Assembly (NCBI GenBank): GCA_004297825.1 | Contig: SCSX01000069.1 | Location: forward strand, 62,001-126,000 | Length of the DNA stretch: 64,000 bases | Source: Spirochaetota bacterium | GTDB taxonomy: Bacteria > Spirochaetota > UBA4802 > UBA5368 | Direction: 5' to 3' | Shown here: positions 9,589-18,204 of the stretch, piece after piece | Numbering within the stretch: position 1 is the first letter of the stretch | Layout: the number at the start of each line of letters is the position of its first letter | The notes under the pieces: generated by a model | Seen by the model: only the letters and a program-made list of their open reading frames with translations | Database searches by the model: none | What the model was told of the DNA's origin: nothing | Made by a program: the position numbers and the translations under genes

Positions 9589-10600
9589 CGCCCGCCCCCG
9601 ATGTTTTTTTCGGCACCGTTTCTCCCTCGATGAACACGCCGTCCACCTCCAGGCGCAGCCGCCTCGTTTCCTTCCGGTAGATGTTGTCCAGTATCCAGCG
9701 CGCCGCGAAAAATCCCATCTCGTAGGTCGAGAGGCTGATCGTGGTGAGGCTGGGCTTGAAGACCCTGCGCAGGGGCGAATCGTCGAAGCCCGTGACCGCG
9801 ATCCCGCCCGGCACCTGGATCCCAAGCTTCCTGAATTCGCCGATAAGCCTGATCGCGAAATTATCGTTGAAGCACATCACGGCGTCGCACTCACGCTCGA
9901 CGAAGAACTGCGCGACCGCCGGGCTTACCTCGTCTATGGACGCGAGGCCCAGTTGCGTGATGCCCTCGAACGACTGCGTGTGTTCGGCCACCGCGACGCA
10001 ATAGCCGCGGAACCGGTCGCGGTTAACGGGGATCGTTTCGCAGCCCAGGTAGCCGATGCTCCGGCAGCCGCTGTCGTACAGGTGCGTCCCCAGGGTGAGC
10101 ATGCCGTGGAAATGGTTGCAGGAGATGTAATTTTCATCGGGGAACGTGCGGTTCAGAAACACGTAGGGGACGCCGCGCGCCCGGAGGACCCCTTTTGCCG
10201 CTGCGCTGATATCGCCGAAGGCGCAGATGACGCCGTCGACTTTCAACGAATCGCCGCCCATCGCCTCCTCCATCGCCGAGTACGTGGTGATCTCGATGCG
10301 CTTCTTCACCGCGTCGAACGCGTCCCCGATCGCGTTGATGAGCTCGCCCACTTCGTAGAAGGGGTTATGCGCGACCTCGACGCCGTCCGGAACGACTATG
10401 AGCAGCTCGATGAGGCTTCGCGTGACCGGCTTCCTGCGCCGCTGGAGAGTGAACCGATTCCTGTGCGCGCAGGCGAGCACCCTGTCGCGCGTATCCCGCG
10501 AGATGCCCTGTTCGTTGTTCAATACGCGCGAGACGGTGCTCGCGGACACCTTGCATTCCCGCGCGATATCGTCCAGCGTCGAAACCTCATTTTTTTTCAT
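9569..10600 (-). CDS. LacI-family transcriptional regulator
   Basis: 343 residues. The N-terminal helix-turn-helix and hinge reads TLDDIARECKVSASTVSRVL, followed by NNEQGISRDTRDRV. The rest is a periplasmic-binding-protein-like sensor domain (VDGVICAFG, CDAVMCFNDNFAIRLIGEF, VTGFDDSPLRR). Such proteins repress catabolic operons until a sugar-type inducer binds. The gene is the second of the cluster, overlapping the upstream OYE gene by 14 bases. The 16-bp palindrome in the cluster promoter is its likely operator. Local control of the whole cluster is inferred. Confidence 0.93.
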   Translation of the reverse strand: MKKNEVSTLDDIARECKVSASTVSRVLNNEQGISRDTRDRVLACAHRNRFTLQRRRKPVTRSLIELLIVVPDGVEVAHNPFYEVGELINAIGDAFDAVKKRIEITTYSAMEEAMGGDSLKVDGVICAFGDISAAAKGVLRARGVPYVFLNRTFPDENYISCNHFHGMLTLGTHLYDSGCRSIGYLGCETIPVNRDRFRGYCVAVAEHTQSFEGITQLGLASIDEVSPAVAQFFVERECDAVMCFNDNFAIRLIGEFRKLGIQVPGGIAVTGFDDSPLRRVFKPSLTTISLSTYEMGFFAARWILDNIYRKETRRLRLEVDGVFIEGETVPKKTSGAGDVRGKK

Positions 10601-11699
10601 AGAACGAGCAGTACACCTCCTGCTGGTTTTTCAGCAGGGTCGAACACCCGCCGCACAGGGTGCAGAAGCGTATCGAATCGGGCGCATCAAGGGCCTTCGC
10701 CGGGAAGCGCGGATCGGCAAGGGTCTGCCTGCCGAACCCCGCGAAATCCGCGTATCCCTTCCGGATATTTTCCCCGGCCCAGTCCAGCGAGCGCTCCCCG
10801 CCCGCCGAATAGGCCGATCCGACGACGGCGACCCCGGGAAACCGGTCCCTGATAAGTTTCGCATAACGGAAATGGTAATACAGGAAGAACGAATTTGCCT
10901 TGACCGGGCGGGTGATGTGCGGGGTCACCGCGGGTATCCCCGCGGACACGTTGATGAACGAGGCCCCGGCCTTCACCATGAGGGAAATGATCCCCGTCAT
11001 GTCGTCCAGGTCCTCAACCACCTCATCCGCCGCGGCCGTTCCGCATCCCCCACGTATCCCCTCGTATAGTGAGACGCGGCTGCCCGCGATAAAGCCGGGC
11101 ATTTCCCCGGACACGCCGCCGATCACGTTCGTGATCAACCGGGCCCTGTTTTCCCTGGTCCCCCCGTAAGTGTCGTCCCTGTCGTTGGACGGGCGCAGAA
11201 ACTCGCCCAGGAGGTAGCCGTGGCAGGCCTTGATGTCGACGCCGTCGGCCCCGGCCTCGCGGGCGAGACGCGCCGCGTCGATGAATTCTTCCTCGATCCG
11301 GCGGAGGTCCGCCTCGCCGAGTACGGGTATGCCGTCATCCTCCGCCCCGAAGGCCTTCACGCGGCGGGAGAATGCCCCGCTCTGCCTCCCGGAATGGGAG
11401 AGCTGGAAGATCAATAGCGCCGATTCGCTTTTCGCGCGAAACGCCTCCACGAGTCGCTTGAAGCCGTCCAGGTTTTTCCGGTCGAGCACCAGGCCCCGGC
11501 TTCGCGCGAGGGATTCGCCCGTCACGGAAATCGCCTCGACCGAGACCGCTCCCCATCCCCCGTCGGCAAGTGCCGCGTAGCGCTCGACGACGCGCGGCGT
11601 CACCCCGCCGCGCGCGTCCGCGCTGTTGATCTCCATGGACTGCGCCCATATCCTGTTGGGGACCCGTTTCGATTGAAGCTGGTAAGGTTCGAAGAGCAT
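10587..11699 (-). CDS. NADH:flavin oxidoreductase, old yellow enzyme family
   Basis: 370-residue TIM-barrel flavin enzyme. Visible features are an N-terminal FEPYQLQSKRVPNRI, LIFQLSHSGRQS (FMN/substrate region), the ADGVDIKACHGYLLGEFLRPSNDRDD block and a C-terminal GFGRQTLADPRFPAK. The pattern CTLCGGCSTLL near the end keeps cysteines reminiscent of the Fe-S cluster of 2,4-dienoyl-CoA-reductase-type enzymes, but only the beginning of such a domain is present. It is the first gene of the leftward cluster, directly downstream of the palindrome-bearing promoter. The reaction is probably reduction or oxidation of an enone or keto-sugar-like intermediate. Confidence 0.85.
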   Translation of the reverse strand: MLFEPYQLQSKRVPNRIWAQSMEINSADARGGVTPRVVERYAALADGGWGAVSVEAISVTGESLARSRGLVLDRKNLDGFKRLVEAFRAKSESALLIFQLSHSGRQSGAFSRRVKAFGAEDDGIPVLGEADLRRIEEEFIDAARLAREAGADGVDIKACHGYLLGEFLRPSNDRDDTYGGTRENRARLITNVIGGVSGEMPGFIAGSRVSLYEGIRGGCGTAAADEVVEDLDDMTGIISLMVKAGASFINVSAGIPAVTPHITRPVKANSFFLYYHFRYAKLIRDRFPGVAVVGSAYSAGGERSLDWAGENIRKGYADFAGFGRQTLADPRFPAKALDAPDSIRFCTLCGGCSTLLKNQQEVYCSFYEKK

Positions 11700-11716
11700 G
11701 CATTCACCTGTCAGGC

Positions 11717-11746
11717 TATATATGTTATTGCATGCAATAATTGCAA
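11717..11746 (-). promoter_or_regulatory. Promoter of the catabolic cluster
   Basis: Read leftward, TTGCAA (-35-like) and TATATA (-10-like) are separated by 18 bases and lie about 20 bases upstream of the OYE start codon. The spacer is occupied by a perfect palindrome, listed separately. The promoter is inferred from spacing and match to the sigma-70 consensus. Confidence 0.55.
11725..11740. promoter_or_regulatory. Candidate LacI-family operator (perfect 16-bp palindrome)
   Basis: TTATTGCATGCAATAA is identical on both strands and fills the spacer between the -35 and -10 elements of the cluster promoter. Binding there would block RNA polymerase. The LacI gene second in the cluster is the natural candidate to bind it. 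The central TGCATGCA differs from the CG-centred core of most LacI operators. Confidence 0.6.
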
Positions 11747-11797
11747 GAAAAAAATATTATGATAATTCCCGGGCAAAACGCACCGTACCTGTGGAAT

Positions 11798-11853
11798 CGG
11801 CGGTAACGCGTGTAGAGACGCGATTAATCGCGTCTCTACACGCGTTACCGCCG
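11798..11853. repeat. 56-bp perfect palindrome with GTAGAGACG core
   Basis: Two 28-base arms are perfectly complementary with no loop. Bases 15-23 of the left arm read GTAGAGACG, and the right arm carries the mirrored CGTCTCTAC. It lies in the 188-base gap between the catabolic cluster promoter and the DUF2804-like gene. A second element of the same length and layout occurs between argF and argG. It resembles the REP/MITE-like GTAGAGACG palindromes known from several bacterial groups. Confidence 0.85.
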
Positions 11854-11887
11854 GCGCATCCCCACAATTCCGATCAGGCGCCGCCCT

Positions 11888-13099
11888 TCACCACACCTGG
11901 TACATCTGTTCCGCGAAACCCGGCATTTTTTCGATCGCGATTTTCGTCCCGTCATCGAGCACGAGAAAGCCCGTGTAATGACCGAAAACCTTGTTGAGGT
12001 AGGCCTTAGTTGAAAGCAGGTGCATGATCTCCCCGATCGAGAAATTGCTCCAGAGTTGCGAGAGAAAACCGAGCATCTCGCCCAGCTTCAGATCGGAATG
12101 CAGGAGAAATTCCGGCGTGAACTTCATTTCGAGGCGCCCGTCGTTAGCGGTGAAACTCCAGGGCGCCCTGTAGTTCGCGACGTCGTAGTTCCAGCGCACC
12201 TTGTCCAGCTTGTGCACTCTCCCTCGGTAGACGATGCCGTTCTCGGTCGCGGGCGCTTTTTCGCCAAACCCGTACCCCAGGTTAACGCTCATGAGCTCGC
12301 CGTTCACGTAGCACGCGCCCGCGGCCCAGAGCCATCGGTTGTCGCGCGGCCAGGCTCCCCGGCCCCAGTCCAGGACCGCGAAGCTTTTCCCGGCGGGGAA
12401 ATCGTACACCTTCCCGCCGTACGCCAGGCTTCCTTTTACGGAGAGCGAGGGCATCTTGTATTCATAAAAGAAAAGCGCGGGGTCGTTGAAAGGCGTCACG
12501 ATCGCCAGCGCCTCCGGCGACGCCTCTTTCAGAAGAAGCTCGCAGGTTACATCCCGATCCGGATCCGCGTTATCGAAGCGGAACGCCAGGCGGCGCGTCC
12601 CCGCCTTCTTCTCGAAATCCACGAAACTCTTTCCCTTTTTAAAATGCAGGTCCCGCGACGCGTCCGCGGGGAACACGATCTCCCCCGGGCGGACTATGTC
12701 TATCAGTGAAACGATCACCTTCCCGCTTTTCAAATCGAGAAGCTCCATGCTCCCGAAACCGAGCGTCCCGATGTCGGACACCGTGACCGCGCCGGCATAG
12801 TCGTCGGTATAGAAGGTATAGTGCTCCCATATCTTGACCCGCTCCGCCTCCGCGGCAACGCGCGTGCGGTCGAACGCGAACAGGGGCCTGCGCGACCAGC
12901 CGGCCGCGGCGAGCGCACCCTTCGCGTCCAGGAGCGGTACCGCGGCCGTATATTCCCTCTGGATCATACGCTCCGTTCCCGGGGGATCGATGGGCGCGAT
13001 CTTCTTTCCGTGCTGATCCGTGAGCATGCCCGCGTCCCCGGAACATGATAGCATGAACGCGGACACAAGACCGCATAGCGTCATGCGCATGATTTTCAT
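11888..13099 (-). CDS. DUF2804-like lipoprotein
   Basis: 403 residues starting with a lipoprotein signal (hydrophobic LCGLVSAFML followed by SCSG), so it is probably membrane-anchored after cleavage at the cysteine. The body has the DUF2804 hallmark VLDWGRGAWPRDNRWLWAAG and repeated beta strands, suggesting a lipocalin-like or beta-sandwich fold. The biochemical role of the family is not established. It lies 25 bases downstream of the MCP gene on the same strand and may be co-transcribed with it. Confidence 0.7.
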   Translation of the reverse strand: MKIMRMTLCGLVSAFMLSCSGDAGMLTDQHGKKIAPIDPPGTERMIQREYTAAVPLLDAKGALAAAGWSRRPLFAFDRTRVAAEAERVKIWEHYTFYTDDYAGAVTVSDIGTLGFGSMELLDLKSGKVIVSLIDIVRPGEIVFPADASRDLHFKKGKSFVDFEKKAGTRRLAFRFDNADPDRDVTCELLLKEASPEALAIVTPFNDPALFFYEYKMPSLSVKGSLAYGGKVYDFPAGKSFAVLDWGRGAWPRDNRWLWAAGACYVNGELMSVNLGYGFGEKAPATENGIVYRGRVHKLDKVRWNYDVANYRAPWSFTANDGRLEMKFTPEFLLHSDLKLGEMLGFLSQLWSNFSIGEIMHLLSTKAYLNKVFGHYTGFLVLDDGTKIAIEKMPGFAEQMYQVW

Positions 13100-13124
13100 A
13101 TGGCCTCCTGCAATTATTTACGGC

Positions 13125-15023
13125 TCACACCTTGAAGAAATCCACCGACTCCTTGAGGTTCGCCGCCATCTGCGCGACCTGGGTGGAGGAGCCCGCGATC
13201 TGTTCGGCGCCGGCGGCGTAGGAGTTCGTGATATCGTAGATGCTCGTCATGGATTGCGTGATCTCGTAGACGGCGATCTTCTGTTCGCCCGTGGACAGCT
13301 TTATGTTCTCGGATTTCAAACGGAGGTTCGACACCTTCTCCTGCACCGCGGAGTTGGTGTCGATCTGCGAATCCATGGTGAGATTTATCTGCTCCATGCC
13401 GTTTTCGATCCTGTTTACGCCCTCGATTATCTTTCCCAGGCTTGCGGTCGTTTCAAGCATCTCTTTTAGCCCGCCGGAAATCTCGCCCTTGTTCATCGTA
13501 ATGAGCGAGGTGATCTCCCCGATGCTCTGCGCCGTCTGGTCCGCGAGCTTGGATATCTGCTCCGCGACCACGGCGAAGCCCCGTCCCGCGTCACCCGCGC
13601 GCGCCGCCTCGATGGACGCGTTGAGCGAAAGAAGGTTTATGCGGTCCGATATGTCATTGATGATATTGACGATGCTCATCATGTCGTCGGAGCTCTTCAC
13701 CACCTTTTGCATGGTCGCGTTCATCTTCATCAGTGACTGTTCCCCGGACTTGACGTCCCCGGCGATCGCCTGGGTGACCTTGAAGGTTTCGTTCACCGAA
13801 TGGCCCATTCCCGTTATGTGCTGCGAGAGCGATTGCATTTTATCGATGAGGTCGATGAGGCTCGTGAAGAGATCCTCGGTATTGGACGCCACGTTCCCTA
13901 TGCTCGCCGACATCTCCTCCATGGACGCGGTTATTTCCTCCACGTTCGCCGCCTCCCTCTGGGCGCTTTCCGAAAAGGTGCCCGATGCGCCCGACATCTC
14001 CTCGGACGAGGCGGCGAGCTCGCCCGAAAGCGCCATGATGCGGCTCACGATCTCCCTGATCCTGTCGGTGAGAATCCTGGTGGAGGATCCCAGCATCCCT
14101 ATTTCGTTGCCCCCCGGGTAGTAGTAAGGCTCGCCCGTGAAATCCCCCTTCGCGCGGATGACGATATCCTTCCGGTAATGGATGAGCGGCTCCAGCCTGT
14201 CCTTCATGCTCTTATAGAGAATGAGCGCCCCCACGCCCAGCCAGAAGACGCCCATGCCCGTGAGCCAGAGCGCAAGCTCCACCGAATGCTCCGTGATCTC
14301 CGCCCCCACCGCGGCGATATCCCTGCCCGCGGCTTCGCGCGCCACGTGCTCGAGCAGGCGGTGCGCCACGGAGATTGCCGTAGCCGTGAGAATAAGCGTA
14401 ATGATAAAACACACCAGGACGGACGCGAAGGCGAGCTGCCCGGTTATTGACCCCAGGAATGACCTGGTCCTGTCGGAGACCACGGTCTCGAGACCACGGA
14501 AAATATCCTGTCCCGAAAAGCGCTTCACCTGTCCCTTGGTGACGAAATTGTACTCGATAACCGAGTACGTCATGACCGCGGCGGCCGCGATCCAGAGGTT
14601 CAGCAACTGGTCGAAACTGATTCCCGAAATCAGGTTGACGCTCACGCTCACGGCGAGGAAGCCGGCAAGCCACCGTGCGGTAATGCAGATCGCCGCGAGC
14701 ACGTTGAAGCTCGAAAAACGCTCCCTGACCCTGATTTTCAGTATATCCTCGATGACCTCCCCACGGTCATACTTCCCGCAATAGGAGGCAAAGGGTGCAA
14801 AGAGGTAGCGGTACCACAGGGCGTTGAGCGCCGCGAAGACGGCCGTGATCGCGCCCACCGTGTAGATGAACGCCCGGACCTGTTCCGGAGAGAGCGTGAC
14901 GCTCGACAGGTAGGCCGCCACCACGAGGGGAATGATCACGAAATAGCTGATCCCGTCCGTGGCGAGGATGTTCCGGAGCATGAACGACTTGAATGACGCG
15001 CGTGCGCTGTTACCCTTGACCAT
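13125..15023 (-). CDS. Methyl-accepting chemotaxis protein
   Basis: 632-residue membrane receptor. The N-terminal half has several hydrophobic segments instead of a large periplasmic ligand domain, then a HAMP-like linker (YRKDIVIRAKGDFTGEPYYYPGGNEIG), a long coiled coil and the conserved hairpin tip LLSLNASIEAARAGDAGRGFAVVAEQ. It would signal through CheA/CheW to the flagellar motor or a chemosensory pathway; no che genes are in the window. The ribosome site GGGAGG precedes the ATG. The multi-TM sensor suggests it senses membrane or energy state rather than a soluble ligand. Confidence 0.93.
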   Translation of the reverse strand: MVKGNSARASFKSFMLRNILATDGISYFVIIPLVVAAYLSSVTLSPEQVRAFIYTVGAITAVFAALNALWYRYLFAPFASYCGKYDRGEVIEDILKIRVRERFSSFNVLAAICITARWLAGFLAVSVSVNLISGISFDQLLNLWIAAAAVMTYSVIEYNFVTKGQVKRFSGQDIFRGLETVVSDRTRSFLGSITGQLAFASVLVCFIITLILTATAISVAHRLLEHVAREAAGRDIAAVGAEITEHSVELALWLTGMGVFWLGVGALILYKSMKDRLEPLIHYRKDIVIRAKGDFTGEPYYYPGGNEIGMLGSSTRILTDRIREIVSRIMALSGELAASSEEMSGASGTFSESAQREAANVEEITASMEEMSASIGNVASNTEDLFTSLIDLIDKMQSLSQHITGMGHSVNETFKVTQAIAGDVKSGEQSLMKMNATMQKVVKSSDDMMSIVNIINDISDRINLLSLNASIEAARAGDAGRGFAVVAEQISKLADQTAQSIGEITSLITMNKGEISGGLKEMLETTASLGKIIEGVNRIENGMEQINLTMDSQIDTNSAVQEKVSNLRLKSENIKLSTGEQKIAVYEITQSMTSIYDITNSYAAGAEQIAGSSTQVAQMAANLKESVDFFKV

Positions 15024-15137
15024 TACAATACCTCCCTGTTCCCAGCGTGCGGTGCGCGGTGAAGGGGAAGCGAGCCCATGGCGCGGAGGAAAGCGGCCAC
15101 GACTGCGTATCCATGTACGCGCACCGATATTATCCGC

Positions 15138-15157
15138 GCCGGGCTTTCGTGCCCGGC
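15138..15157. repeat. Hairpin in the MCP / hybrid kinase divergent region
   Basis: GCCGGGC and GCCCGGC arms of seven bases flank TTTCGT. The 299-base gap between the divergent MCP and kinase genes also holds a longer dyad with arms TATGATGGG (15179-15187) and CCTATCATA (15208-15216). No convincing full promoter is seen. Either element may regulate one of the flanking genes. Confidence 0.4.
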
Positions 15158-15322
15158 ATTCTCGCCGCTGAATCTTTATATGATGGGAAATTTATGACTA
15201 ATAGTAACCTATCATAATCGGGAGGTAATGTCAACAATGGAACCGGTCTATCATTCGGGCATGGCCTGCACGGGGATCGCGAGCCGTAATGAGGGGGCGG
15301 CCGGGTACGGAAATTTGTAGTC

Positions 15323-18094
15323 ATGAAAACATTAATTGGAATGCAGGGCCGGCCGGTGATACGATTTTTTCGTTGGTGTCTGCAACTGCCGAGGGTGCAA
15401 GATTTGCCGATTATGCCGGGCTCCCCATTGCGAGGCCGGTTCGAGGCCGCGATTGACGTGAGACACCCCGGCGATGGGCGTGCGATGACAGGGGACATGG
15501 GCCTGCTACACGGGAAACGATATGGAGTGCCGGGGTGCAATCACGGATACTTGTCGAACGTGGCGCCTCGAAGGTTCCTGTGCAGGTGGAACCGTGCACT
15601 ATTCGCGTGCTTCCTGCTTTTTTCCCTTTCCTGCCGGCTTCCCCCCTTTAGCTCAGAAGAACGAACCGCCCGAGGCGGGGTGATCGACCTTCGCGCCGAG
15701 CTTCCCGCCCTTGACCGCACCGTCCGCCTGGACGGTGAATGGGAATTTTTCTGGAAAAAATTCATCGGCCCCGGCAGGAGCCATTCGGACAACGCGCCGC
15801 GGCCGGACGCCCTCGCAATCGTCCCCTCCAACTGGAACGGGCTGGCGATTGACGGACGGGAGATCGGGGGAACCGGTTTCGCGAGTTATCGTCTGACCGT
15901 GCTCCTGCCCCCTGAATCCCGGGGGCCCCTGGCCTTCGAATTCAAGGAGATGGGGACCGCGTATACCATCTTCGTCAACGGGGAGCGGATCGGGAGCAGG
16001 GGGGATGTAGCGGATTCCGCGGAGGCGGAGCGGCCTTCCCTTCGTCCGGGAACGTACCTGTACGTTCCCGCCTCGCCCGAGCTCGAAATTATCCTGCATG
16101 TGTCGAACTTCCATTACCGCAAGGGCGGGATCTGGCACCCCATAGAGTTCGGCCCGGCGGCGCGGCTGGGTGAAACCAATACGAGGCATGTCATCGCGGA
16201 GGCCGTCCTGGCGGGCGCCCTCCTGCTCATCGGGCTCTACCACCTTATCATCAGCGCGCTGGCACGGGGCGAACGATCGCCGGTATATTTCGGTTTTATC
16301 TGTCTGAATATCGCGCTGCGCGAGCTCGTGCTGGGGCATAAGAACCTCCTGAGCCTGCTGCCCGCGCTTCCGTTCGAGGTTTATCTGCCCCTCGAATATT
16401 TCACGTTCGGCCTGACCGTGCCGCTTTTCGCCGAGTACTTCGGCGCGCTCTTTCCCCGGCGCTTTCCGCGCGCATATATTCGCGCGCTTTGGATCGTGTT
16501 CGGCGTCTTCGCGGCGGCCGTTCTCTTTACGCCTCCCGTGTTCTTCACGTGGCTGGTTTTTCCGTATTATGCCAACATCCTCGCGTTCTGCGGCTACGCG
16601 CTGTGCGCGGTCTGCCTCTCATCGCGGCGCGGAAACCCGGACGCCCGCCTGGTGTTGTGGCCCGGCCTCGCGATGATCTTCGCGGGTGTCAATGACATCG
16701 CGTACGCGAGCAAGCTCATCGACACCACGAACCTGCTCGCCCCGGGCCTCCTCGTCTTCATGCTCGCCCAGGCGCTGCTTATCGCGGGCCGCTTCTCGCG
16801 GGCCTTCAGGAAGGTCGAGGTTCTCTCCGGCGAGCTCTCATCGAAGAACACGAGCCTTGAAGCGGTGAACCGCGAGATCACCGGGCTAAAAGACGCCCTG
16901 GAGTACAAGGTGCGGGAGAGAACCCTGGACCTGGAGCTCGCGCGCGACCGCGCCGAGAGCGCGAACCGCGCAAAGAGCACCTTCCTCGCCAACGTGAGCC
17001 ACGAAATCCGGACGCCGCTCAACGTGGTCCTGGGATTCAGCCAGCTCCTGGAAACGCGCACGGATTCGCTGTCGAACGAAGAGCTGGAATGGATAGGGCA
17101 TATCAGGAACGCGGGGGAAAATCTGCTGGGCACCGTAAACGACATTCTTGACATCTCCAGGGTAGAGGCCGGAAAGCTCAAGCTCGAGATGGCCCCGGTC
17201 CAGGTAGGTGAGCTGCTGGCCGGGTGCGTGCAGTCGATCATGCCCCTGGCGCGCGAAAAGGGCCTTACCGTCCGCACGGAGGTGCGCGACGAAACCGCGA
17301 TCATCCGGGGCGACGCCGCAAGGCTCAAACAGATATTCGCCAACCTGCTCTCGAACGCGATCAAGTTCACCGGCGACGGATTGGAGATCGGCGTCATCGC
17401 CGCGAAGACCGGCGCGGAAATCCGCATAACGGTCTGGGACCAGGGACCGGGCGTGAGGCCCCAGGACCGGGAGCGGATATTCCTGCCGTTCGAGCAGGCT
17501 TACGAGGCTAACTCGGGCAAACCCCAGGGGACCGGGCTGGGGCTGGCGATCTCGTCCAAGCTCGCCGAGCTCCACGGGGGGCGCATCACCCTGGAAAGCA
17601 GGCAGGGAGGGGGAAGCCTGTTCCACCTCGTGTTTCCGCTGGAATGCGGGGCCGGAATTCCGGCGCCGCATGCGGGCAGGGGGAAACCAGGGCCGGCACC
17701 GGGCTCCCTCCGCGGAAACGTGCTTATTATAGAAGACAACGACTCCATCCTCAAGCTCTACCATTCGATATTCGAGCGTACGGGACTCAATGTGGTGTAC
17801 GCGGTGAGCGGGGAGGAAGGCGTCCTCACCGCGGCGAACCGGGACTTTCACCTCATCCTCATGGACATGCAGCTTCCGGGAATGGACGGGATCGCCGCCG
17901 CGCGCGAGATACGGAAGACCCTGGGCGACCGTACGCCGCCCATCATCGCCCTCACCGCGCACGCGATGACCGGCGACAGGGAGCACTTCATGCGCGAGGG
18001 CTTTTTCGACTACATCTCGAAGCCCTTCAAGATAGAGGACCTTATGGAAAAGCTGGCGCAGATAATGGGCCTTCGCGCAACGGACCCCGAATAA
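15323..18094 (+). CDS. Hybrid sensor histidine kinase with 7TMR-DISM sensor and receiver
   Basis: Up to 923 residues. Order: a hydrophobic signal/lipoprotein-like stretch (FACFLLFSLSC), an extracytoplasmic beta-rich domain of 7TMR-DISM type (DGEWEFFWKKF), about seven transmembrane helices, a coiled coil, HisKA (LANVSHEIRTPLNVVLGFSQ), HATPase (TGLGLAISSKLAELHGG) and a C-terminal receiver (VLIIEDNDSI, LMDMQLPGMDG). It would phosphorylate its own receiver and pass the signal on. The start is uncertain: the first ~75 residues look untypical, and a TTG or GTG at about 15551-15560, just before the signal-like segment, may be the real one. Confidence 0.88.
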   Translation: MKTLIGMQGRPVIRFFRWCLQLPRVQDLPIMPGSPLRGRFEAAIDVRHPGDGRAMTGDMGLLHGKRYGVPGCNHGYLSNVAPRRFLCRWNRALFACFLLFSLSCRLPPFSSEERTARGGVIDLRAELPALDRTVRLDGEWEFFWKKFIGPGRSHSDNAPRPDALAIVPSNWNGLAIDGREIGGTGFASYRLTVLLPPESRGPLAFEFKEMGTAYTIFVNGERIGSRGDVADSAEAERPSLRPGTYLYVPASPELEIILHVSNFHYRKGGIWHPIEFGPAARLGETNTRHVIAEAVLAGALLLIGLYHLIISALARGERSPVYFGFICLNIALRELVLGHKNLLSLLPALPFEVYLPLEYFTFGLTVPLFAEYFGALFPRRFPRAYIRALWIVFGVFAAAVLFTPPVFFTWLVFPYYANILAFCGYALCAVCLSSRRGNPDARLVLWPGLAMIFAGVNDIAYASKLIDTTNLLAPGLLVFMLAQALLIAGRFSRAFRKVEVLSGELSSKNTSLEAVNREITGLKDALEYKVRERTLDLELARDRAESANRAKSTFLANVSHEIRTPLNVVLGFSQLLETRTDSLSNEELEWIGHIRNAGENLLGTVNDILDISRVEAGKLKLEMAPVQVGELLAGCVQSIMPLAREKGLTVRTEVRDETAIIRGDAARLKQIFANLLSNAIKFTGDGLEIGVIAAKTGAEIRITVWDQGPGVRPQDRERIFLPFEQAYEANSGKPQGTGLGLAISSKLAELHGGRITLESRQGGGSLFHLVFPLECGAGIPAPHAGRGKPGPAPGSLRGNVLIIEDNDSILKLYHSIFERTGLNVVYAVSGEEGVLTAANRDFHLILMDMQLPGMDGIAAAREIRKTLGDRTPPIIALTAHAMTGDREHFMREGFFDYISKPFKIEDLMEKLAQIMGLRATDPE

Positions 18095-18204
18095 TTCCCG
18101 TACCCCCCTCGCCCGCGGGACCCGATATGCCGATAGAAATATCAGACACCCGTAAAAGGTTCTTGATAAATTACGATCCCATGGTCTATTGATTCTAAGC
18201 CACC

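Noticed and set aside
10587-10720. Fe-S domain of 2,4-dienoyl-CoA-reductase type at the end of the OYE protein
   Set aside because: Only a short CTLCGGC pattern is present and the protein stops soon after, so a complete cluster-binding and second Rossmann domain is missing.
15237-15320. 27-codon frame with a GGAGGT site just before the hybrid kinase
   Set aside because: It could be a leader peptide or a translational coupler, but its content (MEPVYHSGMACTG...) is unremarkable and the gap is only two bases; evidence is too thin to call a gene.
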